Shown: positions 25,833 through 33,937 of the stretch, piece by piece | Layout of the letters: every line of letters starts with the position of its first letter | How positions within the stretch are numbered: position 1 is the first letter of the stretch | Source: Saccharomonospora sp. NB11 | Lineage (GTDB): Bacteria; Actinomycetota; Actinomycetes; Mycobacteriales; Pseudonocardiaceae | Direction: 5' to 3' | DNA length: 64,000 nt | Assembly: GCF_015910535.1 (NCBI RefSeq) | Contig: NZ_JACBJG010000006.1 | Location: 186,001 to 250,000, forward strand | The notes under the pieces: generated by a model | The model's input: the letters and a program-made list of their open reading frames with translations, nothing else | Told to the model about the DNA's origin: nothing | Database searches by the model: none | Made by a program: the position numbers and the translations under genes

Positions 25833-26969
25833 GTGAGCACTGCGTCGTTGCCCCGTGCCGAGGTGGTGGTCGACCTCGGGGCCGTGCGCCACAACGTGCG
25901 CCTGCTCGCGTCGCGGGCGGCGGCCTCCGGTGCCGAGACGATGGCGGTCGTCAAGGCGGACGCCTACGGCCACGGAGCCGTCCCGGTCGCGCGCGCGGCG
26001 CTCGAAGCGGGGGCCACGTGGCTGGGGGTTGCTTCGCTGGACGAGGCGCTCGCCCTGCGGGAGGCCGGGTTCACCACGCGCCTGCTGTGCTGGCTGGAGA
26101 CCCCGGACGCGGACTACACGCGAGCGGTGCGCCACGACATCGACGTGTCCGTGAGTTCCCCCGCCGAGCTTGCCCGCGTGGCCCGTGCGGCCGTCGAGGT
26201 GGGCGGACCCGCCCGCGTGCACCTGAAGATCGACACCGGGCTTTCGCGCAACGGGTGTCCCGCGGATTTGTGGCCGGAGCTGGTGAAGGCAGCCGCGGCG
26301 GAGGAGAGTGTCGAGGTCGTCGGCATGTGGTCGCATCTCGCGTGCGCCGACGAACCGGGCCACCCCGCCATCGACGCCCAGGCCGAACGCTTCGCCGCCG
26401 CCCACGACGTCGCGCGGGAAGCCGGGTTGTCGCCGATTCGGCACATCGCGAACTCGGCCGCCACACTCACCCGGCCCGACCTGCACTTCGAGCTCGTCAG
26501 GCCGGGGATCGCCGTGTACGGGCTCAATCCCGTGCCGCAACCGGAGGATTTGCGGCCCGCGATGACGTTCCGGTCGAGCGTCGTGCTGACCAAACGCATC
26601 AAGGCGGGCGAGGCGGTGTCGTACGGGCGGACGTGGGTCGCGGAGAGGGACACCACGCTGGCGTTGGTGCCGGTCGGCTACGCCGACGGCGTGCCGCGCA
26701 CCCTTTCGGGCCGGATGAGCGTGTGGCTCGACGGAGCACGTCGGCCCGTCGCCGGGCGGGTGTGCATGGACCAGCTCGTCGTCGACTGCGGGGACCACGA
26801 ACCGGAACTCGGCGCCGAGGTCGTGCTCTTCGGGACCGGGGAGAACGGCGGCCCCACGGCCACCGAGTGGGCGGACACGATCGGCACCATCGATTACGAG
26901 ATCGTCACCGGCATGTACCGGCCGCGGGTGCGTCGCCGCTACCTCGGGGCGGCTCAGGACACCGCGTGA
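25833..26969 (+). CDS. alr: Alanine racemase
   Basis: 378-residue PLP enzyme interconverting L- and D-alanine for peptidoglycan. The PLP lysine is Lys41 in AVVKADAYGHG. Other motifs are LKIDTGLSRNG, HIANSAA, RPGIAVYG, SYGRTW, ALVPVGYADGVPR and GRVCMDQLVVD. The GTG at 25833 is preceded by GGGGG; a longer open frame upstream lacks support. The next gene overlaps it as GTGA, so alr and the hydrolase are translationally coupled, and tsaE follows in the same run, as in mycobacteria. Confidence 0.97.
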   Translation: MSTASLPRAEVVVDLGAVRHNVRLLASRAAASGAETMAVVKADAYGHGAVPVARAALEAGATWLGVASLDEALALREAGFTTRLLCWLETPDADYTRAVRHDIDVSVSSPAELARVARAAVEVGGPARVHLKIDTGLSRNGCPADLWPELVKAAAAEESVEVVGMWSHLACADEPGHPAIDAQAERFAAAHDVAREAGLSPIRHIANSAATLTRPDLHFELVRPGIAVYGLNPVPQPEDLRPAMTFRSSVVLTKRIKAGEAVSYGRTWVAERDTTLALVPVGYADGVPRTLSGRMSVWLDGARRPVAGRVCMDQLVVDCGDHEPELGAEVVLFGTGENGGPTATEWADTIGTIDYEIVTGMYRPRVRRRYLGAAQDTA

Positions 26970-27934
26970 CGGCCGAGGACGAGGCAGCCGCCGTGGACGT
27001 CTTCGCGGAGTCGCGCACCGACCGGACCTCCACGATCGCCGCCGACGACGGCGCGCCCCTGGCAGTGGAGGAGATCGAACCGCCCGACGGGAAACCCGAG
27101 GTCACGGTCGTGGCCGTGCACGGCTTCGCGTTGTCGAGGCGCAGTTGGTTCTTCCAGCGACGCGCTCTCGTGCAGGCGGCGTTGCCCGGTGTGCGGCACG
27201 TCTACTACGACCATCGCGGACACGGACAGTCCGCGCCGTCCGACGCACGGCGGAGCACCATCGAACAACTCGCCGTCGACCTGCACGCGGTGGTGCGGGC
27301 GGTCGCGGCCGACACGCCCGTGGTGCTCGTCGGACACTCCATGGGCGGCATGGTGATCATGGAGTTGGCGCAGTCCTGCCCTGAGCTGTTCGTCGACCGG
27401 GTGCGCGGGGTCGGCTTGATCGCGACAGCCGCCGGGGAGGTGGGCGCGCAGGGGCTGCCCCGGTCGCTGCTGTCGAAGTACAACCCGCTGACGCGGGGAG
27501 TCGGTGAACTCGCGGAGTGGCAGCCCGGTCTGGTGGAGTTCGTGCGCGCCGCGGGCGGGCAGCTCACCCGAGCGGCCGTGCGGTGGCTGGCGTTCGGCAG
27601 CCACGACGTCCCGCCGGAGCTCGTCGATTTCCTGCTGGAGATACTGCAGGAGACACCGGTCAGGCAGTTGGTGCAGTTCGTGGACACGCTGGGCAGCCAC
27701 AACCGGTACGCCGCGCTGGCGGGGTTGAGACACACCGACGTGGTGGTGATGGGCGGGGACGCCGATCGGATGACGCCGTTCTCGCACACCGAACGCATCG
27801 CGGCCGAGTTGCCGAGGGCGATGCTGGTGCGAGTCGAGGGCGGGGGCCACATGCTCCCGTTCGAACACCACCGGTTGGTCACCCGGCACCTCACCGACCT
27901 GGTGCGGCAAGCGCGTGGGGCGGCGGCGGAATGA
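26966..27934 (+). CDS. Alpha/beta hydrolase downstream of alr
   Basis: 322-residue hydrolase of the alpha/beta fold. HGFALS forms the oxyanion loop, DHRGHGQS is present, the nucleophile is Ser125 in VGHSMGGMV, the acid is in VVVMGGDADRMTP and the histidine in GGGHMLPFEH. There is no signal peptide and the substrate is unknown. The GTG start overlaps the alr stop, and tsaE starts 22 bases after its end. A hydrolase between alr and tsaE is also usual in mycobacteria (the lipV-like position), so the location is ancestral even though its role in the cluster is not known. Confidence 0.88.
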   Translation: MTAEDEAAAVDVFAESRTDRTSTIAADDGAPLAVEEIEPPDGKPEVTVVAVHGFALSRRSWFFQRRALVQAALPGVRHVYYDHRGHGQSAPSDARRSTIEQLAVDLHAVVRAVAADTPVVLVGHSMGGMVIMELAQSCPELFVDRVRGVGLIATAAGEVGAQGLPRSLLSKYNPLTRGVGELAEWQPGLVEFVRAAGGQLTRAAVRWLAFGSHDVPPELVDFLLEILQETPVRQLVQFVDTLGSHNRYAALAGLRHTDVVVMGGDADRMTPFSHTERIAAELPRAMLVRVEGGGHMLPFEHHRLVTRHLTDLVRQARGAAAE

Positions 27935-27956
27935 CGAGCGGGCAGGAGGACGTGCC

Positions 27957-28433
27957 GTGACGCAGGAGAGTGTGGAGCTGCCGACCCCGGACGACGCCAT
28001 GGCGTTCGGGCGCGCGCTGGGCAAGGTGCTGAGGGCGGGCGACCTGGTGCTGCTGGCCGGTCCGCTCGGGGCGGGCAAGACCACGATGACCAGGGGGATC
28101 GCCGACGGCATGGGTGTCGAGGGGCGAGTCAGCTCGCCGACGTTCGTCCTCGCGCGCGTGCACCCGGCCGGTGAGTCGGGGGTGCCGCTCGTGCACGTCG
28201 ACGCCTACCGGCTGGGCGGCGACTTGGCGCAGCTCGACGACCTCGACCTCGACACCGAGCTGGAGCGGGCGGCGGTCGTGGTGGAGTGGGGCGAGGGCAT
28301 GGCCGAGCGCTTGGTGGACGACGACTACCTCGTGGTGCGGCTCGACCGCCGCGCCGACGACGTCCGCGTGGTGCGGCTCGAACCGCACGGCGAGTGGCGG
28401 GCGCGGGTCGCCGCCGCGTCTTTCGCGGGCTGA
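27957..28433 (+). CDS. tsaE: tRNA t6A-modification ATPase TsaE
   Basis: 158-residue P-loop ATPase (YjeE family) that powers the TsaB-TsaD complex making N6-threonylcarbamoyladenosine at position 37 of ANN-decoding tRNAs. Walker A is GPLGAGKTT (Lys41); also conserved are SPTFVL, HVDAYRL and VEWGEG. The GTG at 27957 has AGGAGGA upstream. The final residues and the stop come from a PR26 palindrome (28413-28440): the protein ends AASFAG with TGA inside the repeat. Its partners tsaB and tsaD lie 3.4 kb downstream, beyond an inserted resistance cassette. Confidence 0.93.
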   Translation: MTQESVELPTPDDAMAFGRALGKVLRAGDLVLLAGPLGAGKTTMTRGIADGMGVEGRVSSPTFVLARVHPAGESGVPLVHVDAYRLGGDLAQLDDLDLDTELERAAVVVEWGEGMAERLVDDDYLVVRLDRRADDVRVVRLEPHGEWRARVAAASFAG

Positions 28434-28604
28434 ATGCGGTTCGTGGGCGGGGGCCGGGGGCCGGTGAACCGCCTTTCGCGGGCTAAACGCGGTCAGGGCC
28501 CGGCAGTGCGGCGTTCAGGGGCCGGGGCACGTTCCGCGGGCGAAACGCGGTGTGTGGCTGACGGCGCCGGTCTCGTCGATCGCGTTCCGCGGGCTAAACG
28601 CGGT
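28413..28604. repeat. Four-copy PR26 cluster at the left edge of the resistance cassette
   Basis: Copies at 28413-28440 (two-base insertion in the left arm, overlaps the tsaE stop), 28468-28493, 28526-28551 and 28579-28604 (its last base is the first base of the tetR-like stop). All are in the GCGGGC orientation, with gaps of 27, 32 and 27 bases. The regular look recalls a CRISPR array, but the copies diverge and no cas gene is present. Confidence 0.85.
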
Positions 28605-29248
28605 CACCCCGCCGTCCGGACGGCGTAGTCGCCGAAGGCGGGTTCGAGGGCGTCGAACGCGGCTTCCGCGTCGCGGGCGATGCGTCGGGCGACCTCGTCG
28701 AGGTCGAGTCCGTCGAGGATCAGGCGCACGGTGTCGTCGAACAGCACCCTCAACGTCGAGGTCAGTGCCGCTGCGACGATCTTGTGCACCACGTCCTCGG
28801 CGTCGGCGCCCGTCTCCTCGGCGAGCGCCTCACGCAGGGACGCCTGCCGGTAGTCGTGGAAGTGCCGTAGACGGGACACCAGGACGGGACTGTCCGCCAC
28901 CATCTGCGCGAACTCGCGACCGGCGAACCCGGCCATCGGGTCCTGCTCGGCCACCTGCTTCAGGAACGCGGCTCGCACGGCGGTGAGCGCGCTTTCGCCG
29001 GGCCGCCGGGCACGCACGGCGTTCGCTGGCATGTCGGCGAAGCGCTCGTTGAGAGCCCACGCGAGGTCTTCCTTGCGGGGGAAGTAGTTCGTGACGGTCA
29101 TCTTGGAGACACCGGCAGCAGCAGCGATCTCGGCGATCGAGACGTTGTCGAAGCCTCGTTGCATGAAGAGACGACTCGCGTTCCGCGAGATGTTCTCTCT
29201 GGTCTGCCGTTTCTTCAGTTCCCTGAGGCTCACCTGTTCCGTGCTCAC
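28604..29248 (-). CDS. TetR-family regulator of the streptogramin-resistance cassette
   Basis: 214-residue repressor. The N-terminal helix-turn-helix (about residues 25-61; NVSIAEIAAAAGVSKMTVTNY) is typical of TetR. The C-terminal ligand domain resembles the TetR_C family often linked to drug resistance (TLRVLFDDTVRLILDGLD). It is divergent from the vat-vgb operon, with an 87-base gap that contains an inverted repeat over the vat promoter. The likely role is drug-responsive repression of the acetyltransferase and lyase genes, and perhaps of itself; this is inferred from arrangement. Its stop codon overlaps a PR26 palindrome. Confidence 0.88.
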   Translation of the reverse strand: MSTEQVSLRELKKRQTRENISRNASRLFMQRGFDNVSIAEIAAAAGVSKMTVTNYFPRKEDLAWALNERFADMPANAVRARRPGESALTAVRAAFLKQVAEQDPMAGFAGREFAQMVADSPVLVSRLRHFHDYRQASLREALAEETGADAEDVVHKIVAAALTSTLRVLFDDTVRLILDGLDLDEVARRIARDAEAAFDALEPAFGDYAVRTAG

Positions 29249-29264
29249 GAGGGGGAGTGTACCC

Positions 29265-29297
29265 AGGCAAAAATTATGCTTGACCTAAATTTTGCCT
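29265..29297. promoter_or_regulatory. Probable TetR operator over the vat promoter
   Basis: AGGCAAAA (29265-29272) and TTTTGCCT (29290-29297) are perfect inverted half-sites 17 bases apart. The right half-site lies between the -35 and -10 boxes of the plus-strand promoter, so binding would block it. The left half-site lies on the tetR side. Confidence 0.7.
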
Positions 29298-29308
29298 CGG
29301 TCTACTGT
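29280..29308 (+). promoter_or_regulatory. Promoter of the vat-vgb operon
   Basis: TTGACC at 29280-29285, a 17-base spacer, then TACTGT at 29303-29308: a good primary-sigma promoter about 28 bases before the vat-like ATG. It stands out as AT-rich against the surrounding DNA. Confidence 0.7.
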
Positions 29309-29335
29309 CGGTGATCCGACCAGGGAAGGCGGTCC

Positions 29336-29992
29336 ATGTCACCCGACCCCATGACGATCCACCCCCTGCGCCAGCACGAACGGGTGGTCTTCCTCAAGCC
29401 GCTGGTGTCGTCCCCCACGGTCGTGGTGGGCGACTACACCTACTACGACGACCCGGAGCACGCCACCGAATTCGGAACCCGCAACGTCCTCTACGCCTAC
29501 GGGCCGGAACGACTCGTCATCGGCAAGTACTGCGCCATCGCCTCGGGAACGACCTTCCTGATGGCGGGAGCGGAGCACCCCACGATGGGCGTCTCCACCT
29601 ACCCCTTCACGATGTTCGGCGGCCAGTGGGCCGAACGCACGCTCGACCTCGTCACCGACATGCCCAGCCGTGGCGACACTGTGGTCGGCAACGACGTCTG
29701 GTTCGGCTACGGGGCCACCGTGTTGCCGGGTGTGCGGATCGGTGACGGCGCGATCGTCGCGGCGGGCGCTGTGGTGACGGCCGACGTCCCGCCCTACACG
29801 ATTGTCGGCGGGAACCCCGCGAAACCGATCCGGTCCCGCTTCGACGACGCCGACGTCGAACTTCTCCTCCGCGCCGCCTGGTGGGACTGGCCGGTTGATC
29901 TCGTCACCCGACACGCCCGCACGATCATGGCCGGCACTCCGGCCGACGTCGCGCGAGTGGCCGCGGAGCACGGACTGGAGAAGCGCCCATGA
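29336..29992 (+). CDS. Vat-like xenobiotic (streptogramin A) O-acetyltransferase
   Basis: 218-residue left-handed beta-helix acyltransferase of the CatB/Vat class. Hexapeptide repeats run through [14 protein letters not shown] and [32 protein letters not shown]. The catalytic histidine is His81 in AGAEHPTMG, equivalent to His82 of VatD. The C-terminal WWDWPVD motif is also typical. It would inactivate group A streptogramins by acetyl transfer from acetyl-CoA. The ATG at 29336 follows GGGAAGG; an internal ATG at 29351 is possible. The stop overlaps the vgb start as ATGA. CatB-type chloramphenicol acetylation cannot be excluded by sequence, but the vgb partner favours streptogramin. Confidence 0.88.
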   Translation: MSPDPMTIHPLRQHERVVFLKPLVSSPTVVVGDYTYYDDPEHATEFGTRNVLYAYGPERLVIGKYCAIASGTTFLMAGAEHPTMGVSTYPFTMFGGQWAERTLDLVTDMPSRGDTVVGNDVWFGYGATVLPGVRIGDGAIVAAGAVVTADVPPYTIVGGNPAKPIRSRFDDADVELLLRAAWWDWPVDLVTRHARTIMAGTPADVARVAAEHGLEKRP

Positions 29993-30894
29993 CGAAACCC
30001 GTGATCACCGCACACTGGATGAGCGAGGAACGCGGCGACGGCACCGGACCGTACGGCATCACCGTCGGTCCCGACGAGGCGTTGTGGTTCACCGTGGCCC
30101 GTTCCGGTCGTGTCGGGCGCTGGGTTCCCGGCGAGGAACCGACCCTGTATCGACTCGACCCGGACTGTCAGCCCACGGTGATCGTCACCGGCCCCGACGG
30201 TGCTCTGTGGTTCACGGAGTACCAGGGCCACCGCATCGGGCGGATCACCACGGACGGCGAGCTGACCGAGTTCGCCACGCCCACGGCCGAGGCCGGTCCC
30301 TACGGGCTCACGGTGGGACCGGACGGGGCGTTGTGGTTCACCGAACTGAACGCCGACTGCGTCGGACGGATCACCACGGACGGCGAGATCACCGAGTTCC
30401 CGCTGCCTTCGACGGGGGCATTCCCGTCAGCCGTCGTCACGGGGCCCGACGACGCGCTGTGGTTCACGATGAACCAGGCGAACGCCCTCGGCCGCATGGC
30501 GCTCGACGGCACCGTGACGGTCCACGCGTTGCCCACCGAGGCAGCGGGGCCGGTCGGGCTCACCGTGGGCGACGACGGCGCGTTGTGGTTCGTGGAGATC
30601 CTGGCCGGTCAGATCGGGCGCAGCACCACGGCCGGTGAGATCACCGAGTACCCGTTGCCCGACCGCTCCGCGAAGCCGCATGCCATCGCGGCCGGAGGTG
30701 ACGGCAGGTCGTGGTTCACGGAGTGGGGTTCGGGCCGTGTCGGCGCGATCAGCTCCGACGGAATCGTCGAGGTGTATGACCTTCCCGTCGCGGGGAGTGA
30801 GCCGCACGGCATCACCATCGGCCCGGACGGAACGGTCTGGGCCGCACTGGAGGTGGGCGCGCTGGCGCGGATCGACACCCGGCCGGCCGATTGA
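29989..30894 (+). CDS. vgb: Virginiamycin B lyase-like protein (streptogramin B lyase)
   Basis: 301-residue seven-bladed beta-propeller with repeated blades of the form [10 protein letters not shown]...[12 protein letters not shown]. Vgb linearises group B streptogramins by breaking the ester bond by elimination. The active-site positions known for staphylococcal Vgb appear conserved: His231, Glu271 and His273 ([12 protein letters not shown]) match His228, Glu268 and His270, and Glu288 may match Glu284. Its start overlaps the vat-like stop by four bases, so both are made from one mRNA. Together they give resistance to both streptogramin components, which act synergistically. No streptogramin biosynthesis gene is visible, so this looks like resistance rather than producer self-protection. 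Confidence 0.9.
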   Translation: MTKPVITAHWMSEERGDGTGPYGITVGPDEALWFTVARSGRVGRWVPGEEPTLYRLDPDCQPTVIVTGPDGALWFTEYQGHRIGRITTDGELTEFATPTAEAGPYGLTVGPDGALWFTELNADCVGRITTDGEITEFPLPSTGAFPSAVVTGPDDALWFTMNQANALGRMALDGTVTVHALPTEAAGPVGLTVGDDGALWFVEILAGQIGRSTTAGEITEYPLPDRSAKPHAIAAGGDGRSWFTEWGSGRVGAISSDGIVEVYDLPVAGSEPHGITIGPDGTVWAALEVGALARIDTRPAD

Positions 30895-31000
30895 GCACGG
30901 CGAGTGTGGTGTCGGGTGCGCTTCGACATCGCATGGTCGGAGCCCGGCTGACCGCACGTCGACGTCGGTGTGAGTGGATCGAACGTTTCAGGGGGTGTCG

Positions 31001-31669
31001 ATGAGTGACGTGACCATCGCTGCCGAGGCGGAGTTCGACCGACAGGTCGCTCGTCTCGTGGAGCTGGGGTATCCCGATCTGGCCGGGCTTTCGGCCGAGC
31101 GGTTCGGCGAGGTGGTTGCGCCGTTGCGAAAGGCGGCGAGTTCCCGTGCGCTCGGCGACCACGATCCGGCGAACGGGCAGGTGGGGTTCGTGCTCGTGGT
31201 GACTCGACGGCTGGTGTCGATCGAGGATGCCATGCAGCGGACGACGTTGGTCGGCAGGAGCAAGCCGGGCTTCGTCGACCGATCGTTCGAGGAAGGTGCA
31301 CTTGCCCGGTTCGTCGCGCCGGACACGGTGCGTCTTCCCGATGCGGACGCCTACCTGTTGTTCGACGTTCAGCGGGGCGAGGAGTTCTGCGGTGAGGTCC
31401 CGCGCGACGCGATGGACGTGATCGCCGGTCGGGCGCGGACCGTGTTGACCATCGAGGAGGGCATCGCGCTGTTCACGCTGTACCCGGAGGTGCTGGTGAA
31501 GAACAAGTGCTACATGCTCGGCGGGTCGCGCTGCGGCGACCGTCGGGTGCCCGCCCTCTGGATCAGTCAGCACGCGCCGAAGCTGGGCTGGTGTTGGGAA
31601 CGCAACCCGCACACCTGGCTCGGCATGGCCTCCGCCGGGGGCCGGGTGGGGCCGCGTAACCGCGTTTAG
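31001..31669 (+). CDS. Uncharacterised protein (possibly DUF5701 family)
   Basis: 222 residues from the ATG at 31001, which has AGGGGG five bases upstream. It is mixed alpha/beta and soluble, with conserved-looking motifs (YLLFDVQRGEEFCGEVP; LTIEEGIALFTLYPEVL; CYMLGGSRCGDRRVPALWIS; LGWCWERNPHTWLGMASAGGR). I associate these with a small actinobacterial family of unknown function, from memory only. The last residues and the TAG stop come from a PR26 palindrome (PRNRV, then TTTAG inside the repeat), so the element truncated or re-ended the protein. It lies between the vgb and tsaB genes and may belong to the same insertion as the resistance genes. Confidence 0.75.
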   Translation: MSDVTIAAEAEFDRQVARLVELGYPDLAGLSAERFGEVVAPLRKAASSRALGDHDPANGQVGFVLVVTRRLVSIEDAMQRTTLVGRSKPGFVDRSFEEGALARFVAPDTVRLPDADAYLLFDVQRGEEFCGEVPRDAMDVIAGRARTVLTIEEGIALFTLYPEVLVKNKCYMLGGSRCGDRRVPALWISQHAPKLGWCWERNPHTWLGMASAGGRVGPRNRV

Positions 31670-31743
31670 CCCGCGAAACGCGGTGTCGGGCCGACCTGGT
31701 CGGCTGTGCCTCCGTGACCTGCGTTCCGCGGGCTGAACGCGGT
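31659..31743. repeat. Two PR26 palindromes at the right edge of the cassette
   Basis: Copy at 31659-31684 (GCCCGC orientation, perfect arms, contains the upstream gene's stop) and copy at 31718-31743 (GCGGGC orientation), 33 bases apart. They mirror the four copies on the other side of the resistance genes. Confidence 0.85.
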
Positions 31744-31791
31744 CGCCGGGCGCCCGGGCCACCCGCCCCGCGCTGGTCGTAGGCTCGAAGG

Positions 31792-32409
31792 GTGCTTGTA
31801 CTCGCCATCGACACCGCCACGCCTGCCGTCACGGCCGGTGTCGTCGAACTGGAAGGGCAGTCGGCCACGCTGCTCGCCGAGCGCGTCACCCACGACGCCC
31901 GGGCTCACGGCGAACTCCTCACCCCGCACGTCCTGGAGGCCGTCGCTGCGGCGGAGACGACTCTGCGTGATCTTTCTGCCGTCGTGGTCGGCGTCGGACC
32001 CGGTCCGTTCACCGGGCTGAGGGCGGGCATCGTCACGGCAGCGGCGTTCGGGGACAGCCTCGGCGTTCCCGCGTACCCGGTGTGCAGCCTCGACGCCATC
32101 GCCGCGGACGCGGCGCGCGATGCCGACGCGCCGTTCCTCGTGGTCACCGACGCCCGACGGCGCGAGGTGTACTGGGCGGCCTACGACGCTGACGGCTCCC
32201 GCACCCGTGGCCCGGAGGTGTCGAAGCCCGCGGACTTGGACGACGACGTTCGCCGGGTCGAGCACGTCTCGCCCAGCCCGGTCGGGTTGGTGCGGGCGGC
32301 GGCCGCGGCGGTGACGTCGGGTGCCGAGCCGGACCCGCTCACGCCGCTCTACCTGCGCCGACCCGACGCCACGCTGCCGGGCGCGCGGAAGCGGGTGACG
32401 ACGCCGTGA
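31792..32409 (+). CDS. tsaB: tRNA t6A-modification protein TsaB
   Basis: 205-residue YeaZ-family protein with the ASKHA fold: [14 protein letters not shown] phosphate loop, [13 protein letters not shown] and [13 protein letters not shown]. It is the scaffold that dimerises with TsaD and binds TsaE in t6A synthesis. The GTG start at 31792 follows GAAGG. The GTGA overlap with rimI and the TGATG overlap of rimI with tsaD make tsaB-rimI-tsaD one translationally coupled operon. Confidence 0.95.
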   Translation: MLVLAIDTATPAVTAGVVELEGQSATLLAERVTHDARAHGELLTPHVLEAVAAAETTLRDLSAVVVGVGPGPFTGLRAGIVTAAAFGDSLGVPAYPVCSLDAIAADAARDADAPFLVVTDARRREVYWAAYDADGSRTRGPEVSKPADLDDDVRRVEHVSPSPVGLVRAAAAAVTSGAEPDPLTPLYLRRPDATLPGARKRVTTP

Positions 32410-32879
32410 GGTTGGAACCGCTGCGCCGGTCCCACATCCGCGCGTGCGTGGAGATCGAACGCATGCTGTTCGCGGGCGACGGACCGTGGAGCGCGCACGC
32501 CTTCCACGCCGAGCTCGACGCCGGCGGCTACTACCTGGCGGCGTTGGACGACGACGACCGGCTCGTGGGCTACGGGGGACTGGCCGTGGTCGGCAGGCCC
32601 GGCGACTGGGAGACGGGGCTGCACACCATCGCCGTCCACCCCGATCACCAGGGTGCCGGAGTGGGGACGGCGCTGTTGCGTGCTCTCCTGGCGCGCGCCG
32701 ACGAGTTGAGTGCGGCGGTGTTCCTGGAGGTGCGCACGGACAACGACGTCGCCATCACGTTGTACGAGCGACACGGGTTCGAGCGCGTCGGGGTGCGGCG
32801 GCGGTACTACCAGCCGTCGGGGGCCGACGCGTACACGATGGTGCGGCCGGCCCGCCGCACGCAGGAGGTGGCTGGCTGA
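32406..32879 (+). CDS. rimI: Ribosomal-protein-alanine N-acetyltransferase-like GNAT
   Basis: 157-residue GNAT enzyme. Acetyl-CoA motif A is [19 protein letters not shown] and motif B is [29 protein letters not shown]. RimI classically acetylates the N-terminus of ribosomal protein S18; in actinobacteria its substrate range may be wider. It is conserved between tsaB and tsaD in M. tuberculosis too, and overlaps both neighbours by one to four bases. Confidence 0.93.
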   Translation: MRLEPLRRSHIRACVEIERMLFAGDGPWSAHAFHAELDAGGYYLAALDDDDRLVGYGGLAVVGRPGDWETGLHTIAVHPDHQGAGVGTALLRALLARADELSAAVFLEVRTDNDVAITLYERHGFERVGVRRRYYQPSGADAYTMVRPARRTQEVAG

Positions 32880-33925
32880 TGCCCAGGATCGTGATGGGCG
32901 TGGAGAGCTCGTGCGACGAGACGGGCGTCGGGTTGGTGCGGTTGCACGACGACGGCACCGTCGAGTTGCTCGCCGACGAGGTCGCCAGCAGCGTGGACCA
33001 GCACGCCCGCTTCGGCGGTGTGGTGCCCGAGGTCGCGAGCCGCGCTCACCTGGAGGCGATGGTTCCCACGGTGCGCCGGGCGTTCGCCACGTCGGGTCTC
33101 AAGATGTCCGATGTGGACGCCATTGCCGTGACGGCGGGTCCGGGGCTGGCCGGTGCGCTCCTGGTGGGTGTGTCGGCGGCGAAGGCCTACGCCGCCGCGT
33201 TGGACGTCCCGCTGTACGGCGTGAACCACCTCGCCGGACACATCGCGGTCGACACGCTCCAGCACGGCCCGCTGCCCACGCCGTCGTTGGCGCTGTTGGT
33301 CTCCGGCGGGCACACCCAGCTACTGCGGGTCGACGACATCGCGGGCAAGATCACCGAGATCGGCTCGACGGTGGACGACGCGGCGGGCGAGGCCTACGAC
33401 AAGGTCGCCCGTGTGCTCGACCTCCCGTACCCGGGCGGCCCGCCCATCGACAAGGCGGCACGCGACGGTGATCCGACGGCCATCGCCTTCCCCCGGGGGA
33501 TGACCGGTCCGCGCGACCCGGCGTTCGACTTCTCGTTCTCCGGTCTGAAGACCGCGGTGGCCCGGTGGGTCGAGACGGCGGAAGCCCGTGGCGAGGACGT
33601 CCCGGTGGCCGACGTCGCCGCGTCGTTCCAGGAGGCGGTCGCCGACGTGCTCACGGCGAAGGCGGTGCGCGCGGCCACCGAGTCGGGCATCGGCACGCTC
33701 GTCATCTCGGGTGGGGTGGCCGCGAACTCCCGGCTCGGGGCACTGGCGGCCGAACGATGCGCGGAGGCCGGCATCGAACTGCGCGTGCCGAGGCCGCGGT
33801 TGTGCACGGACAACGGCGCGATGATCGCCGCGCTTGGTGCGCACCTCGTGGCGGCCGGGGTCGCGCCGAGTCCGCTCGACCTGTCGGCGAACCCGGCGCT
33901 GCCGGTCAGCACGGTCTGTCTGTGA
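32879..33925 (+). CDS. tsaD: tRNA N6-adenosine threonylcarbamoyltransferase TsaD
   Basis: 348-residue Kae1/TsaD enzyme that transfers the threonylcarbamoyl group to A37 of tRNA. Motifs: [27 protein letters not shown], the metal ligands in [16 protein letters not shown], the [16 protein letters not shown] loop, [11 protein letters not shown] and the terminal CTDNGAMIA. The ATG at 32879 shares one base with the rimI stop. Length is normal. It is convergent with phoD, whose stop lies 13 bases away. Confidence 0.97.
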   Translation: MPRIVMGVESSCDETGVGLVRLHDDGTVELLADEVASSVDQHARFGGVVPEVASRAHLEAMVPTVRRAFATSGLKMSDVDAIAVTAGPGLAGALLVGVSAAKAYAAALDVPLYGVNHLAGHIAVDTLQHGPLPTPSLALLVSGGHTQLLRVDDIAGKITEIGSTVDDAAGEAYDKVARVLDLPYPGGPPIDKAARDGDPTAIAFPRGMTGPRDPAFDFSFSGLKTAVARWVETAEARGEDVPVADVAASFQEAVADVLTAKAVRAATESGIGTLVISGGVAANSRLGALAAERCAEAGIELRVPRPRLCTDNGAMIAALGAHLVAAGVAPSPLDLSANPALPVSTVCL

Positions 33926-33937
33926 CCGGTCCCGGGC

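Noticed and set aside
28413-28604. CRISPR-like look of four 26-bp repeats with 27-32-base gaps
   Set aside because: The repeats diverge from one another, the gaps are unequal, the same element occurs singly and in both orientations elsewhere, and no cas gene is present.
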